Assembly: GCF_002849615.1 (NCBI RefSeq)
Contig: NZ_PDNV01000004.1
Coordinates: 186,001 to 250,000 of the forward strand
Source of the DNA: Pollutimonas nitritireducens
GTDB lineage: Bacteria > Pseudomonadota > Gammaproteobacteria > Burkholderiales > Burkholderiaceae_B
DNA length: 64,000 nt
Direction: 5' to 3'
Below the pieces are notes generated by a model. That model searched no databases, was not told where the DNA came from, and saw only the letters and a list, made by a program, of their open reading frames with translations. The translations under genes were made by a program, and so were the position numbers. Shown piece by piece: positions 9,091 through 19,999 of the stretch. Each line of letters starts with the position of its first letter. Position 1 is the stretch's first letter.

Positions 9091-9107
9091 CTGGCATGAG
9101 CATTGCG
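9091..9107 (+). promoter_or_regulatory. Putative sigma-54 (-24/-12) promoter facing rpoN
   Basis: CTGGCATGAGCATTGCG has GG at 9093-9094 and GC at 9105-9106 with the required 10-nt spacing. It differs from TGGCACG-N4-TTGCW at one core position (C to T) and at the final W. The predicted start near 9118 leaves a leader of about 40 nt before the rpoN TTG codon. This would make rpoN autoregulated. Confidence 0.55.
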
Positions 9108-9157
9108 TCCTCTTAACCGTATAGCTCAAAAGGTTCGAACAAACCAAGGAGACGCAA

Positions 9158-10660
9158 TTGACTCAGATCACCTACGAACTGCAAGCCAGGCAGCAGACCA
9201 GTCTTACCCCACGCCTGCAACAGTCCGTCAAACTGCTGCAAATGTCCACGCTGGACTTCAGCCGCGAAGTGGCCGAAGCCATTGCCAACAACCCCTTCCT
9301 CGAAGAGCCTGAAGATCCCGTTGCCTCCGACGAGAAATCAGGCTTAGCGGACCACGGATTCGAAGACACGCCGTCCCTGATGGACAATGAGGTGGCCGCG
9401 GACCCGGCGCAGTATGTCGACGCCGACAACGGACAGGACGTGACGCCGCCCGAAACGGAATACCTGGCAAGCAGCCTGACTGACGCCCCAGCCTATTCGG
9501 GCGACTATCCTACTCAACGGAATTCCGATCGACCGGACAGCGACGTGGGACAATGGGCACGCAGCACCGGGAGCCTCCAGGAATCGCTGCGTGCCGATCT
9601 ATGCAGCTACCATTTGAGCGAGCGGGAACGCTATTTGACCGAGTTCATCATCGAGGCTCTCGATGATGACGGTTACCTCCGCGTGCCCTTTTCAGAGTTG
9701 GCGAGCGCTCAGGAATTTACGCCCCCAGTCAGCAACGATGAATGGGAGATTGCCTTGCGACTCGTGCAACAGCTAGGCCAGCCCGGCCTGGCAGCCCGCA
9801 ATCTGCCGGAGTGTCTCACCCTGCAACTGAACGCCCTGCCGGACCATGAGCCAGGTAAGGCGATGGCCTTGCGCATTGTGGATGAAGCGATCGAAAGGCT
9901 GGGTCGGTGCGATTACGCGGGCTTGGCCAAGGCGCTGTCGTGTACCGAAGAGACCATCCAGGAAGCGTGCATGCTGATACGGACGCTGTCGCCGCGCCCC
10001 GGTGGCCAGTATTCAGCAGTGGACCCGTCGTGCTATGTGATACCTGACGCCATCGTCCGTAAAGTAGGTCGACTCTGGGTGGCCACGTCCAACGAAGAGG
10101 CAACGCCGCGTGCTTGCCTGAACAACGCCTATGCGCAACTCTTTCGCCAGAGCCGCTATGGTGACCGGTCTCTCATGGCCCAGGCGCTGCAGGAAGCGCG
10201 CTGGCTGATGCGCAGCCTGGAACAGCGCAAGAGCACCATACAACTGGTCGCACAGGCTATCGTGGCGCGCCAGCAAACCTTCTTCGACTATGGCGAAATC
10301 GCCCTCCGTCCCATGATGTTGAGCGAAATTGCCGATGAACTGGGCATGCACGAATCGACGATTTCGCGGGCCACGAGCAACAAGTACCTGGCTTCTCCGC
10401 GTGGTATTTATGAATTCAAATCATTCTTTTCGCGGGAGCTGGCCACTCAGTCGGGCGGGACCTGCTCGGCGGTGGCCGTGCGCGCGCTGATCCAGGAGAT
10501 GATCGATGCGGAGGATCCCAAGGAGCCATTGTCGGATGTGGTTCTGGCACGCAAACTCGCGCGCGAAGGGGTAGTGGTGGCTCGGCGCACGGTATCGAAA
10601 TACCGCGCCCAGATAAAATGCCCACCGGCCGATCTGCGCCGACGCCCGAGTTATTCCTAG
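9158..10660 (+). CDS. rpoN: RNA polymerase sigma-54 factor RpoN
   Basis: 500 residues starting at TTG, with AAGGAG 8-9 nt upstream; the ATG candidates lie too far downstream to be used. Region I (activator-interacting, Gln/Leu-rich) spans TPRLQQSVKLLQMS to about residue 55. Region II is acidic, about 55-150. Region III has the core-binding domain, about 150-320, then a helix-turn-helix part (IADELGMHESTISRATSNKYL) and the RpoN box ARRTVSKYR near 481-489. It directs transcription from -24/-12 promoters with AAA+ activators. It is not next to the usual lptB, hpf and ptsN neighbours of the housekeeping rpoN, so it may be an additional copy; that needs the whole genome. It is divergent from the glycan operon. 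Confidence 0.93.
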   Translation: MTQITYELQARQQTSLTPRLQQSVKLLQMSTLDFSREVAEAIANNPFLEEPEDPVASDEKSGLADHGFEDTPSLMDNEVAADPAQYVDADNGQDVTPPETEYLASSLTDAPAYSGDYPTQRNSDRPDSDVGQWARSTGSLQESLRADLCSYHLSERERYLTEFIIEALDDDGYLRVPFSELASAQEFTPPVSNDEWEIALRLVQQLGQPGLAARNLPECLTLQLNALPDHEPGKAMALRIVDEAIERLGRCDYAGLAKALSCTEETIQEACMLIRTLSPRPGGQYSAVDPSCYVIPDAIVRKVGRLWVATSNEEATPRACLNNAYAQLFRQSRYGDRSLMAQALQEARWLMRSLEQRKSTIQLVAQAIVARQQTFFDYGEIALRPMMLSEIADELGMHESTISRATSNKYLASPRGIYEFKSFFSRELATQSGGTCSAVAVRALIQEMIDAEDPKEPLSDVVLARKLAREGVVVARRTVSKYRAQIKCPPADLRRRPSYS

Positions 10661-10680
10661 TGCGGCGGCACGCCGCACTA
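10658..10680. terminator. Perfect 10-bp inverted repeat at the rpoN stop codon
   Basis: TAGTGCGGCG, loop GCA, CGCCGCACTA. The first three bases are the rpoN stop codon. No T-tract follows, so it is either a weak or factor-assisted terminator or an mRNA 3' stabiliser. A DNA operator is also possible. Confidence 0.5.
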
Positions 10681-10750
10681 TACCGTCCAGCATTGCCATG
10701 GGACCCCTTGCTGCGGGATAATGCGGCAACTTGGGCTACGCGTATCATAA

Positions 10751-11746
10751 ATGACCATGCTTCCTCTTCCGCGTGTCGTCTTGCTGGGCACGGGCGGCAC
10801 CATCGCCGCCACGGCCGGTAGTGCGACCACGCTAAACGACTACACCGTTACACAGAGCATCGATACACTCCTGACGGCGATACCGGAGCTCAACGCGGTA
10901 GCACGGCTGCGCTGCAGCCAGGTTTTCAACGTGGAAAGCCATGCCATCACTAACAAGATGCTCTTGAAGCTTGCAGGAAGGATCAACAAAGAACTGTCCG
11001 ACCCTGCGGTCGATGGCGTGGTGATCACACACGGAACGGACACGCTTGAAGAAACGGCTTATTTTCTGAATCTCACCATAAAAAGCCATAAACCGGTAGT
11101 CATGGTGGGGGCCATGCGACCCAGTTCGGCGCTCAGCGCGGACGGACCATTGAATCTGTTCAACGCCGTATTGTTGGCGGCGAGCAAAAAGGCCCATGGA
11201 CACGGCGTTCTTGTCCTGATGAACGACCAGATCTCCGCCGCCCGCTACACAAGCAAAACCCATAGCACCCAGCCTGACAGCTTCCGCTCTCATGACCAGG
11301 GCTATCTCGGCCAGATCCATAACGGAAAGATCCATATCTTCCAGACCCCGACAACCCGGCATACGACCCAGTCCGAGTTCGACGTGACTGGCGTGAAATC
11401 CCTGCCGTCGGTGGACATCATCTACGATCACCAGAACGCCGGCCTGCACCTCTACGAAGCATCGATCAAGGCTGGCGTGCAAGGGATTGTTATCGCAGCA
11501 ACCGGCAATGGAAGCATCTCGACGTCCGTGAAAAAAGGGGCGCACCTGGCGCTCAAAGGCAATGTCGTCTGCGTACGGTCCACACGCGTCGGCTCGGGCG
11601 TCGTCTCGGAGAGCAAGACGGACAACAAACTGCGGCTCGTGTCGGGCAACTCCCTGAATCCCCAGAAGGCGCGGATATTGTTGATGCTGGCCTTGCACAA
11701 CACTCGCGATCCGCAATCAATCCAGTCTTATTTCGATCGGTACTGA
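10751..11746 (+). CDS. L-asparaginase, bacterial type II-like, apparently without signal peptide
   Basis: 331 residues. The two active-site signatures are present: GTGGTIAAT near 13-21 (catalytic Thr) and HGTDTLEET near 94-102 (Thr-Asp and second catalytic region). MVGAMRPSSALSADGPLNL also matches the family, and Lys in the K-x-T region completes the type II set. Length fits a monomer of the homotetramer. The N-terminus is short (MTMLPLPRVVLLGTGG) and not a secretion signal, so a cytoplasmic enzyme is expected. It hydrolyses asparagine (possibly glutamine) to aspartate and ammonia. It follows rpoN in the same direction after 90 nt; the rpoN-end hairpin probably separates them. The start could also be the ATG two codons later. 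Confidence 0.9.
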   Translation: MTMLPLPRVVLLGTGGTIAATAGSATTLNDYTVTQSIDTLLTAIPELNAVARLRCSQVFNVESHAITNKMLLKLAGRINKELSDPAVDGVVITHGTDTLEETAYFLNLTIKSHKPVVMVGAMRPSSALSADGPLNLFNAVLLAASKKAHGHGVLVLMNDQISAARYTSKTHSTQPDSFRSHDQGYLGQIHNGKIHIFQTPTTRHTTQSEFDVTGVKSLPSVDIIYDHQNAGLHLYEASIKAGVQGIVIAATGNGSISTSVKKGAHLALKGNVVCVRSTRVGSGVVSESKTDNKLRLVSGNSLNPQKARILLMLALHNTRDPQSIQSYFDRY

Positions 11747-11760
11747 TCGTCCCGGAGGAC

Positions 11761-11816
11761 CGGCGGACCGGCGCACCGGCGCACCGGCGCACCGGCGCAC
11801 CGGCGCACCGGTGGCC
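11761..11816. repeat. 8-bp tandem repeat (CGGCGCAC)x5 with fixed flanks
   Basis: The array is CGGCGGAC, then five exact CGGCGCAC units, then CGGTGGCC. The same framework with a single middle unit occurs at 33848-33871. It lies between asparaginase and the convergent RluA-type gene. Confidence 0.9.
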
Positions 11817-11842
11817 GCCTCGATCCGATACGACGCTGGACG

Positions 11843-12796
11843 CTATGCAACGCCTGGTTCTTCCTGGTAGGCCAGCCTGCGCAAGCTTTCAAAGCGGCGC
11901 AAGCCGCCACTATACGGGTCCTTGAACTCGATGGTGCGCGCGATCAGCTGCAAAGGGCTGCTAAAGTCGCCCGCATCGGCGTAGGCCTGGAGTTCGGGAT
12001 AGAAACCGTCGTTGCATATCGGAATACCGAGGGCACTCATGTGGACCCTCAGCTGATGCTTGCGTCCGGTATGCGGCCTGAGCCGATAATGCCCGAGTCC
12101 TTCACGACGTGCAATATTCCCGATCAGTTCAATATGAGTCTCGCTATTGGCCGCACCCGGTGTCTCATGCATGGTGAAGTGGCTGGCGCGCGGCTCCAGG
12201 CGGCTTCGATACACCATCGGCAAATCAAGGTCATCTCGTAATGGGGCAACCGCCTCGTACACTTTTTGGACCTCCCGGTGCTGGAACAGCGACTGGTACG
12301 CGCCGCGGAATTGAGGATCTGTGGAAAACAGCAGCACTCCGGCCGTATCCCGGTCCAATCTGTGCAACGGGCTCAACAAGGGCAGGTCAAGCTGGCTGCG
12401 CAATCGTATCAGAGCCGTCTCCTGCAGATAACGCCCGCCTGGCGTACTGGCGAGGAAATGCGGCTTGTCGGCCACCACCAGGAAGTCATCGCGGAACAAC
12501 ACCGGAAGATCAAAAGGCACGGACTCTTCGTCTGGCACTTCGCGGTAGTACCAAAGCCAGCGCAACGCGCGATATGGGCTGGCCAGTGTCTGGACCGTAC
12601 CATCCTGATCCACAATGTCGCCGCGCTCCAGACGCGCGCGCAGGATGTCCGCCGGAATGTGCTTGAACCGTTCCAGCAGAAAGTCCAGCAATGTCGGCCA
12701 CGTTCCCCGCGGCAGGTGTACACGGCTGGGCGCAACACCGAAGCGCACCGGTAAAGGCGCATCGCGCGTTGTTTCACCACGCCGCTTGCTTGTCAA
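11843..12796 (-). CDS. RluA-family pseudouridine synthase
   Basis: 317 residues. The central catalytic signature LHRLDRDTAGVLLF near 154-167 contains the catalytic Asp. FLVVADKPHFLASTPGG near 116-132 and GRKHQLRVHMSALGIPI near 254-270 are the other family blocks. It converts uridine to pseudouridine in rRNA or tRNA; which site cannot be told. The first in-frame start is a TTG 3 nt after the tdh stop. A GTG at residue 17 is an alternative, but the TTG gives a better N-terminal length. It is the last gene in the run TAXI-kbl-tdh and may be only transcriptionally linked. Confidence 0.87.
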   Translation of the reverse strand: MTSKRRGETTRDAPLPVRFGVAPSRVHLPRGTWPTLLDFLLERFKHIPADILRARLERGDIVDQDGTVQTLASPYRALRWLWYYREVPDEESVPFDLPVLFRDDFLVVADKPHFLASTPGGRYLQETALIRLRSQLDLPLLSPLHRLDRDTAGVLLFSTDPQFRGAYQSLFQHREVQKVYEAVAPLRDDLDLPMVYRSRLEPRASHFTMHETPGAANSETHIELIGNIARREGLGHYRLRPHTGRKHQLRVHMSALGIPICNDGFYPELQAYADAGDFSSPLQLIARTIEFKDPYSGGLRRFESLRRLAYQEEPGVA

Positions 12797-12799
12797 TTT

Positions 12800-13828
12800 C
12801 TACGCCACCCAATCAAGGATTACCTTGCCGCTTTGACCCGAAAGCATGGCCTCGAACCCGGCACGGTAATCGCTGGCGACAAAGCGATGCGTAATGATGG
12901 GCGACAAATCAAGCCCGCTTTGCAGCATGGCCACCATCTTGTACCAGGTTTCAAACATTTCCCGGCCATATATGCCCTTGATTTCCAGACCCTTGAAGAT
13001 GACTTTATTCCAGTCAATCCCGAACCCGGCGGGCAGGATGCCCAGCATTGCTATCTTGCCCCCGTGATTCATTTGATCCAGCATGGAACTGAAGGCGCTG
13101 GGCACGCCGGACATCTCCATGCCGACGTCGAAGCCTTCCGCCATGTGCAGCTCGGCCATGACCTCGGGCAGAGATTCCCTCGCGACGTTTACCGTGCGCG
13201 TAGCGCCCATCCTGCGGGCAAGATCGAGCCGATAATCGTTGACATCGGTAATGACCACATTGCGGGCACCGACGTGGCGGGCAATGGCAGCAGCCATGGC
13301 GCCGATAGGTCCCGCGCCGGTGATAAGCACGTCCTCGCCCACCAGATTGAAGGCCAGGGCCGTATGCGTCGCATTGCCAAAAGGATCAAAAATGGCAGCG
13401 AGTTCGTCGGAGACATCGTCCGGTATCTTGAACGCATTGAATGCCGGAATGGCCAAATAGTCGGCAAATGCTCCCGGCCTATCGACGCCGACCCCCGACG
13501 TATTGCGGCACAAGTGCCGCCTGCCGGCGCGGCAATTGCGGCAGAAGCCGCAAGTAATGTGCCCTTCGCCCGATACCCGGTCACCGATCGTGAAGCCCTG
13601 GACCTCCTGTCCGATCTCGACGATTTCGCCCACGTATTCATGACCGACATGCATGGGAACCGGTATGGTCTTGCTTGCCCAGTCGTCCCATTTCCAGATG
13701 TGGATATCGGTACCGCAAATCGCCGTCTTGCGTATTTTTATCAATACATCGTTGTGTCCAACGACAGGCCGTTGGACGTCGGTCAGCGTCAAACCGACAG
13801 CCGGTTCCAGTTTAGCGAGGGCTCGCAT
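12800..13828 (-). CDS. tdh: L-threonine 3-dehydrogenase
   Basis: 342 residues, standard length of a zinc medium-chain dehydrogenase. Catalytic zinc ligands lie in [14 protein letters not shown] (Cys38 region) and [12 protein letters not shown]. The structural zinc lobe [15 protein letters not shown] is intact near 97-111. [20 protein letters not shown] near 170-189 is the NAD site. It oxidises L-threonine to 2-amino-3-ketobutyrate, which the neighbouring kbl product cleaves. kbl lies 48 nt upstream in the same orientation, the conserved kbl-tdh arrangement. A TAXI TRAP transporter immediately precedes kbl. Confidence 0.97.
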   Translation of the reverse strand: MRALAKLEPAVGLTLTDVQRPVVGHNDVLIKIRKTAICGTDIHIWKWDDWASKTIPVPMHVGHEYVGEIVEIGQEVQGFTIGDRVSGEGHITCGFCRNCRAGRRHLCRNTSGVGVDRPGAFADYLAIPAFNAFKIPDDVSDELAAIFDPFGNATHTALAFNLVGEDVLITGAGPIGAMAAAIARHVGARNVVITDVNDYRLDLARRMGATRTVNVARESLPEVMAELHMAEGFDVGMEMSGVPSAFSSMLDQMNHGGKIAMLGILPAGFGIDWNKVIFKGLEIKGIYGREMFETWYKMVAMLQSGLDLSPIITHRFVASDYRAGFEAMLSGQSGKVILDWVA

Positions 13829-13876
13829 AGTGTGCTCCAGATAGGCGTGAAGACTGATTATTTCAGGAATTTTCCG

Positions 13877-15079
<1,203 letters not shown>

Positions 15080-15102
15080 GGAAGTTCCAATAAAAGATTT
15101 TC

Positions 15103-17733
15103 CTAGGCGGCATCCGGAAGGAGCGTGCGATCCGCTCGCGACCTGCGACCCTGCAAGAACCAAACGAGCGCCAGAATAAGGAAAGCCGGTATATAGAACC
15201 AGAATTCAGAAGGCCTGGACGGGTTGGGAACCTTGATCTCAGTAATGTTCCAGCCTTGCTCCCAGCCGGCACGGCGGGCCTGACTGCCGAATCGTACCGC
15301 CGCAATCTGTGCCTGGTCGCCCATGAGCATGACGGTCAGTCCGGCGACAGTCAGCCTTTGCATTCCAGCGGTATCGCCCTGGGCGGTACTGCCCTCGGGT
15401 AAAGCCGCTAGAGGCACCGCGACTGTTTTTTGCAGATCGTCGCCCTCCAGCGTCATGCCCTCGAGCACCACCACCAGCCGCCCCTTGTCCGGCATGGCGG
15501 CGGCGATTTGAAGCAATTCGGCCGCCGGCCGGGTTTGATATTTGGCCGAAAGATGATTCATGAACCAGTCGGGCCGGAACAGCATGAACGTGACGAGCAG
15601 CAACAGGACCACTTCCATCCACGTACACTTGACACGCATCCATCTGATGGTGGCAGCAGCAAAAGTGAGCGACGCCAAAGTGGCGCCGCCCACAACCAGT
15701 ATGAGTTCGCCCCACCCCTCGACATCGATCAGCAGCAGCAATGGGTTGAAGACGAACATGAAAGGCAATACTGCCGTGCGCATGGCGTACTTGACGCCCT
15801 GGATGCCCGTCTTGATCGGATCTTCACCCGATATGGCCGCAGCAGCAAAAGTGGCCAGCCCTACCGGCGGTGTAATGTCGGCCATGATTCCGTAATAAAA
15901 CACGAACATATGCACGGCGATCAAGGGGATGACAATACCGCTTTGCGCTCCCAGTTCGACCACCACGGGCGCCATCAGGCTTGCCATCAGGATATAGTTC
16001 GCAGTAGTCGGCATGCCCAGGCCCAACACCAGGCATACCGCTGCGGTAAAGACAAGCATGATCAATACATTGCCCATCGAGACCATTTCGACGAATGCCG
16101 TCATGCGCAAGCCCAGGCCAGTCAGCGTGATTGCACCCACGATAAGCCCGGCCGTCCCGCAGGCAATGGCGATACCGATCATATTTCGTGCACCGTCCTG
16201 CAAGCCATGTACGGTGTCGTGTACCCCGACACTTATAGCTGGGGCAACAGCCTGTTTGCGGAACCAAGCCACCAACGGCCGTTGCGTCAGCATCTGCACC
16301 ACCATGGCCACGACCGCCCAGAACGCCGACAGGCCCGCCGATAACTGCTCTACCGACAGACACCAGACCAGAATGCCGATAGGTATCAGAAAGTGCAAGC
16401 CCGAACGCACCGTCGGCCACGTCTCGGGTCGCGTCGGACTGGTGATATTGATTTCAGTGGGAAGGTCGGGATGGCTGGCGGCGATACGCAATAGCCAAAG
16501 GTATAAGCCGACGAGCAAGCTGGTCAGGATCCACATGGCAGCGGCGCCGGCCACCGCCTGCACGCCTACGCCTATCCAGTAGATCAGGCCCATCACGATG
16601 AAAGTCCCCGCAATGCCCATCCCCCAGCCTGCCAGCTTTTGAAGCAGAGTACGCGGCTTGCCGGCCGACATCATGGGCTGGATACCGAGCTGCAGCGCTT
16701 CCAGATGGACAATGTAGAACAAGGCAATGTAGGAAATACTTGCCGGCAACAAGGCGTGGCGGATGATATCGGTATACGGAATGCCGACGTACTCGATCAT
16801 CAGGAAAGCGGCAGCGCCCATTACCGGAGGCATGATCTGCCCATTCACCGACGATGCGGTTTCGATCGCGCCCGCGCGAATACCACCGTAGCCTGCCTTC
16901 TTCATGAGAGGAATGGTGAAAATGCCGCCCGTCACCACGTTGGCGACCGAGGATGCGGATACAAGCCCGTTGACGGCCGATGACACCACGGCGACCTTTG
17001 CCGGCCCGCCGCGCAAGTGGCCCAACATGGCAAAAGAAACCTGCATCATATAGTTGCCGGCCCCGCAACGATCCAGCAGGGACCCCAACAGGACGAAAAT
17101 GAAGATATACGAAACCGATACGCCCAGGGCCACCCCATAAACGCCTTCGGTTGTCAGCCACATATGGGACACCATACGCTCGAGTGAAGCGCCACGGTGC
17201 GACAAGGCATCGGGCAACCATGGGCCCAGGAAGACATAAAGAATGAATATGGCGCCAAGCACCGCCATGGGTGCGCCGAGCGCACGGCGGGTTACCTCGA
17301 GCAGCAACACAAGCCCGACGGCGGCCACGCTAATGTCCATGGCCGTGGGAATGCCGGGTCTCGTCGAGAGCTCTTTGTAGAACAAAAACAGATAGGCGCC
17401 GCAAAACCCGGCAACCAGCGCAAGAACCCAGTCGTACCAAGGCATCCGGTCGCGGGGTGAGCTTTTACGCGCAGGGTAAGCAAGGTAGCCCAGGAACATG
17501 GCAATGCCCAGGTGCAAGGCGCGCGCCTCGGTATCGTTGAGGATGCCGAAATTGAACGTAAAGGGCAGCGGCGAGGCGTACCAAAGCTGAAATAGCGACC
17601 ACAGGACAGCGCCCGAAAAAATGACGGCACCTGTTATTCCGCCTACCGTACGGCCGCCTCGATCAACGTCGGCAACCAGTTGCTCGAGCTTCGCATTTGT
17701 ATGATCGGGGTGGTTGGTCACTGTGCTAGTCAT
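15103..17733 (-). CDS. TRAP transporter fused permease (TAXI type, 4TM/12TM fusion, C-terminal DUF3394-like region)
   Basis: 876 residues with about 18 hydrophobic segments. The N-terminal part corresponds to the small DctQ-like subunit and the middle (from about residue 140) to DctM. The conserved permease blocks are [41 protein letters not shown] and [18 protein letters not shown]. The last 150 residues are a soluble stretch followed by a final membrane segment. It imports a solute with the TAXI binding protein encoded upstream, driven by an ion gradient. The gap to that gene (80 nt) holds a perfect 12-bp palindromic hairpin. The substrate is unknown; linkage to kbl-tdh hints at an amino acid or related acid. 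Confidence 0.93.
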   Translation of the reverse strand: MTSTVTNHPDHTNAKLEQLVADVDRGGRTVGGITGAVIFSGAVLWSLFQLWYASPLPFTFNFGILNDTEARALHLGIAMFLGYLAYPARKSSPRDRMPWYDWVLALVAGFCGAYLFLFYKELSTRPGIPTAMDISVAAVGLVLLLEVTRRALGAPMAVLGAIFILYVFLGPWLPDALSHRGASLERMVSHMWLTTEGVYGVALGVSVSYIFIFVLLGSLLDRCGAGNYMMQVSFAMLGHLRGGPAKVAVVSSAVNGLVSASSVANVVTGGIFTIPLMKKAGYGGIRAGAIETASSVNGQIMPPVMGAAAFLMIEYVGIPYTDIIRHALLPASISYIALFYIVHLEALQLGIQPMMSAGKPRTLLQKLAGWGMGIAGTFIVMGLIYWIGVGVQAVAGAAAMWILTSLLVGLYLWLLRIAASHPDLPTEINITSPTRPETWPTVRSGLHFLIPIGILVWCLSVEQLSAGLSAFWAVVAMVVQMLTQRPLVAWFRKQAVAPAISVGVHDTVHGLQDGARNMIGIAIACGTAGLIVGAITLTGLGLRMTAFVEMVSMGNVLIMLVFTAAVCLVLGLGMPTTANYILMASLMAPVVVELGAQSGIVIPLIAVHMFVFYYGIMADITPPVGLATFAAAAISGEDPIKTGIQGVKYAMRTAVLPFMFVFNPLLLLIDVEGWGELILVVGGATLASLTFAAATIRWMRVKCTWMEVVLLLLVTFMLFRPDWFMNHLSAKYQTRPAAELLQIAAAMPDKGRLVVVLEGMTLEGDDLQKTVAVPLAALPEGSTAQGDTAGMQRLTVAGLTVMLMGDQAQIAAVRFGSQARRAGWEQGWNITEIKVPNPSRPSEFWFYIPAFLILALVWFLQGRRSRADRTLLPDAA

Positions 17734-17758
17734 GCATTTTTCCGTGAGGTATAGCCAT

Positions 17759-17782
17759 AAGGGCGCCCATATGGGCGCCCTT
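17759..17782. repeat. Perfect 24-nt palindrome (hairpin) between TAXI binding protein and permease genes
   Basis: AAGGGCGCCCAT is followed directly by its reverse complement ATGGGCGCCCTT. It lies in the 80-nt gap of a minus-strand operon. There is no real T-tract on the minus strand, so a partial terminator or mRNA 3'-end stabiliser for the binding-protein message is likely. Confidence 0.8.
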
Positions 17783-17813
17783 TCTACCTGTTATTAAATT
17801 CGCGCCCTGAACC

Positions 17814-18812
17814 TTACAGCAGGCCTTTTTCCTTGAAGTACTTCTCGGCACCAGGATGCAGCGGGGCTGACAGGCCGTTCTTTGCCATGTCCTTGGCTTC
17901 GAGGTTCGCAAGCGCCGGATGGAGCTTCTTGAAATCTTCGAAATTTTCGAACACGGCTTTCACCACCAGGTAGACGGTTTCTTCAGGTACGTCTGCGGAT
18001 GTAACGAAGGTGGCCAGCACACCGTATGTGCTCGTTTCCTGGGGATTGTTGGGGTACAGGCCCGCGGGAATTGTCACCTTGGCATAGTATGGGAAGTCGG
18101 CAACCAGTTTGTCGACCACTGGACCGGTCAAGGATACCAATTGCGCGCCACAAGTGGTGGTCGGGTCCTGGATGTTGGCGGATGGATGACCCACGCCATA
18201 CAGGAAGCCGTCGATCTTGCCGTCGCACAAGGCCGGACCATGCTCATCCGGACGCAATTCCGACGCCAGCGAAAAGAAGCTCAGGTCCACCCCTTTTGCC
18301 TTGAGGAATTGCTCCATCGAAGCGCGGGTACCGGAACCAGGATTACCGACATTGAAGCGCTTGCCCTTGAAATCATCGAACGATTTGATGTTGGCGTCTT
18401 TTCGGGCCACGACTGTGAACGGCTCGGGGTGAATCGAAAACACCGAACGCAGTTTCTGGAAGCCACCGGCTTCCTTGAACTGCCCTTCTCCTTTGTATGC
18501 GTTATAGCCGACATCGGACTGCACCACACCGAGGTCAAGCTCACCGGCCTTGATGGTATTGATGTTGAACACCGAGCCACCCGTGGACTCCACGGAGCAA
18601 CGAGTACCGTGTTCCTTACGGTCTTTATTGACCAGTCTGCAGATTGCGCCCCCTGCAGCGTAGTAGACACCCGTAACGCCACCGGTACCGATACTGACGA
18701 ACTTTTGCTGGGCTGCCGCTGGCAGTGGCGCTGCGAGCGCTGCAAATATGGCGGCGGCACTGGTGGTCAACGCCAGCCGCTTGCTGAAAGAGACGGTAAA
18801 AAACGAACCCAT
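17814..18812 (-). CDS. TAXI-family TRAP transporter solute-binding protein
   Basis: 332 residues from the ATG at 18812, which has CAGGAG upstream and gives a proper Sec signal peptide (basic start, hydrophobic core, [10 protein letters not shown] cleavage region near 30-35). The mature protein opens [22 protein letters not shown], the family hallmark, followed by [28 protein letters not shown] and [21 protein letters not shown]. It is a periplasmic receptor that delivers ligand to the fused permease downstream. An [14 protein letters not shown] tail is also typical. Ligand not known. Confidence 0.95.
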   Translation of the reverse strand: MGSFFTVSFSKRLALTTSAAAIFAALAAPLPAAAQQKFVSIGTGGVTGVYYAAGGAICRLVNKDRKEHGTRCSVESTGGSVFNINTIKAGELDLGVVQSDVGYNAYKGEGQFKEAGGFQKLRSVFSIHPEPFTVVARKDANIKSFDDFKGKRFNVGNPGSGTRASMEQFLKAKGVDLSFFSLASELRPDEHGPALCDGKIDGFLYGVGHPSANIQDPTTTCGAQLVSLTGPVVDKLVADFPYYAKVTIPAGLYPNNPQETSTYGVLATFVTSADVPEETVYLVVKAVFENFEDFKKLHPALANLEAKDMAKNGLSAPLHPGAEKYFKEKGLL

Positions 18813-18984
18813 TTTCTTCTCCTGATGGACTTTTAGGGGTGGCCCGAACGCGCTCGGGACCGGCAGTCGTTTACCCTTGGGCAGCGGCAAAACCACGGCC
18901 ACGGATAAAAAAGACATCCTACCCTTGTTGGCCAGTGTTCTGAGCAACAGAATCCTAGGGATTACCCTTGAACGAGATGGAAAA

Positions 18985-19392
18985 TCAGGCGCCCACGTAT
19001 TTGAATGTCCCGACAGCCGTTGCCAGCAGTTCGATATCATCAAGCCACACCTCGGCTCGCGCAAAAAAGACGCTACGCCCCTTGCGCACGATGTAGCCTT
19101 TCGCCACCAGCGTGGTGCCCTCGCCGCTGCTGACGAAATTCGTGGTGAGCGAGAGTGTCAGGCTGCGCAATACGGGGTCGCCCGGGGCGGAATAAAGTCC
19201 GCAATATCCGCATACTGAATCAAGCAAGGTACAAATTACACCGCCATGAATACGGCCTGTGCGGTTGCCAAGGTCGGCGGAAGTGTCCAGGCGCATCTCG
19301 GCATATCCGGGAGACCACTGGGCAAGCTGGATGCCGAGTCGCTCGAGAAATGGATTATCGATGGGGATGTGAGCAAGGGAAATGTCGGTCAT
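18985..19392 (-). CDS. PaaI-like hotdog-fold thioesterase
   Basis: 135 residues from the ATG at 19392; a longer in-frame start at 19431 lacks family sequence. The pattern [32 protein letters not shown] (helix with the His-Gly-Gly region and acidic residue), [38 protein letters not shown] is the 4HBT/PaaI hotdog fold. It is expected to hydrolyse an acyl-CoA, probably aromatic or short-chain, in the cytoplasm as a tetramer. It stands 172 nt upstream of the TAXI operon in the same orientation; no functional link is evident. Confidence 0.82.
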   Translation of the reverse strand: MTDISLAHIPIDNPFLERLGIQLAQWSPGYAEMRLDTSADLGNRTGRIHGGVICTLLDSVCGYCGLYSAPGDPVLRSLTLSLTTNFVSSGEGTTLVAKGYIVRKGRSVFFARAEVWLDDIELLATAVGTFKYVGA

Positions 19393-19469
19393 GGAGGTCA
19401 GGCGAGCGTCAAACAGAAAGACAACAAGCATAAACGAGTTTCATCACTTGCTCGTCCGGGCGCATGCGT

Positions 19470-19991
19470 TCACGAGCTGCTCCGACCATCTTCAGGCGTG
19501 GGTACGGTCATGAATCCGGGTGTCGCCAATAACGCCGCCAACCGCGCGCCCTGGATCTGGGCCGCATGTATGCCAGGATGCTGCATCAGGAAGTTGATGG
19601 TACCCAGGCAAATGTCGCGCGCCACAACCGGCACATTGATCACCGACTGCAGACCCAGTGCCCGGATGGCCTCAAAATCGTCGAACGATAGCCTGATGCT
19701 GGCCTCGTCCTCCCCCACGAACATGCGCTGCTCGATCAGTACCTGCCTTGCCCAATCGGTGCCCGCCTTTTCCTTGCTGCCGCCCACAGGATAGGCAGTG
19801 GGATTGGAACTATAGAGCCGCATGACGCGCTGGGTGGCGGGATCGTAGCGGTTCACGGTGCACAGGCTATGCTGCAGAAACTGGCAAGCATACTGATCGA
19901 CGGCAGCGAACAGCTCTTGAGGCTCCCTGCTACGTGCCGCTCGCGCGACGGCATCCAGGCCCTCGAATAGTTTCAGATCGTCGAATGGCAT
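19470..19991 (-). CDS. GAF-domain protein
   Basis: 173 residues from the ATG at 19991; a GTG three codons earlier overlaps the upstream stop by one base and is possible. One GAF domain fills most of it: AVDQYACQFLQHSLCTVNRYD, then RLYSSNPTAYPVGGSKEKAGTDWARQVL, VINVPVVARDICLGTINFLMQHPG and an ATPGFMTVPTPE tail. No output domain is present. Single-GAF proteins of this kind occur next to Bug receptors, amidases or hydantoinases in Alcaligenaceae and may sense a small ligand. It directly follows the Bug receptor gene, so the two are probably co-translated. Confidence 0.75.
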   Translation of the reverse strand: MPFDDLKLFEGLDAVARAARSREPQELFAAVDQYACQFLQHSLCTVNRYDPATQRVMRLYSSNPTAYPVGGSKEKAGTDWARQVLIEQRMFVGEDEASIRLSFDDFEAIRALGLQSVINVPVVARDICLGTINFLMQHPGIHAAQIQGARLAALLATPGFMTVPTPEDGRSSS

Positions 19992-19999
19992 GGATTGCA

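Larger units (their letters stand above)
8800..9157. other. 358-bp divergent intergenic region between glycan operon and rpoN
   Basis: No convincing coding sequence is present. It holds the two opposed -24/-12 matches, whose -24 elements are about 215 bp apart. The stretch between them could hold upstream activator sites for a bacterial enhancer-binding protein. A short palindrome AAGCGCTT occurs near 9072-9079, but no clear enhancer-binding-protein site was recognised. Confidence 0.6.

Noticed and set aside
10832-11716. Long minus-strand open frame across the asparaginase gene
   Set aside because: Shadow of asparaginase, whose catalytic motifs are on the plus strand.
15430-16344. 304-residue plus-strand open frame rich in His and Gln
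   Set aside because: Antisense to the fused TAXI permease; the composition is the usual shadow of membrane-protein codons.
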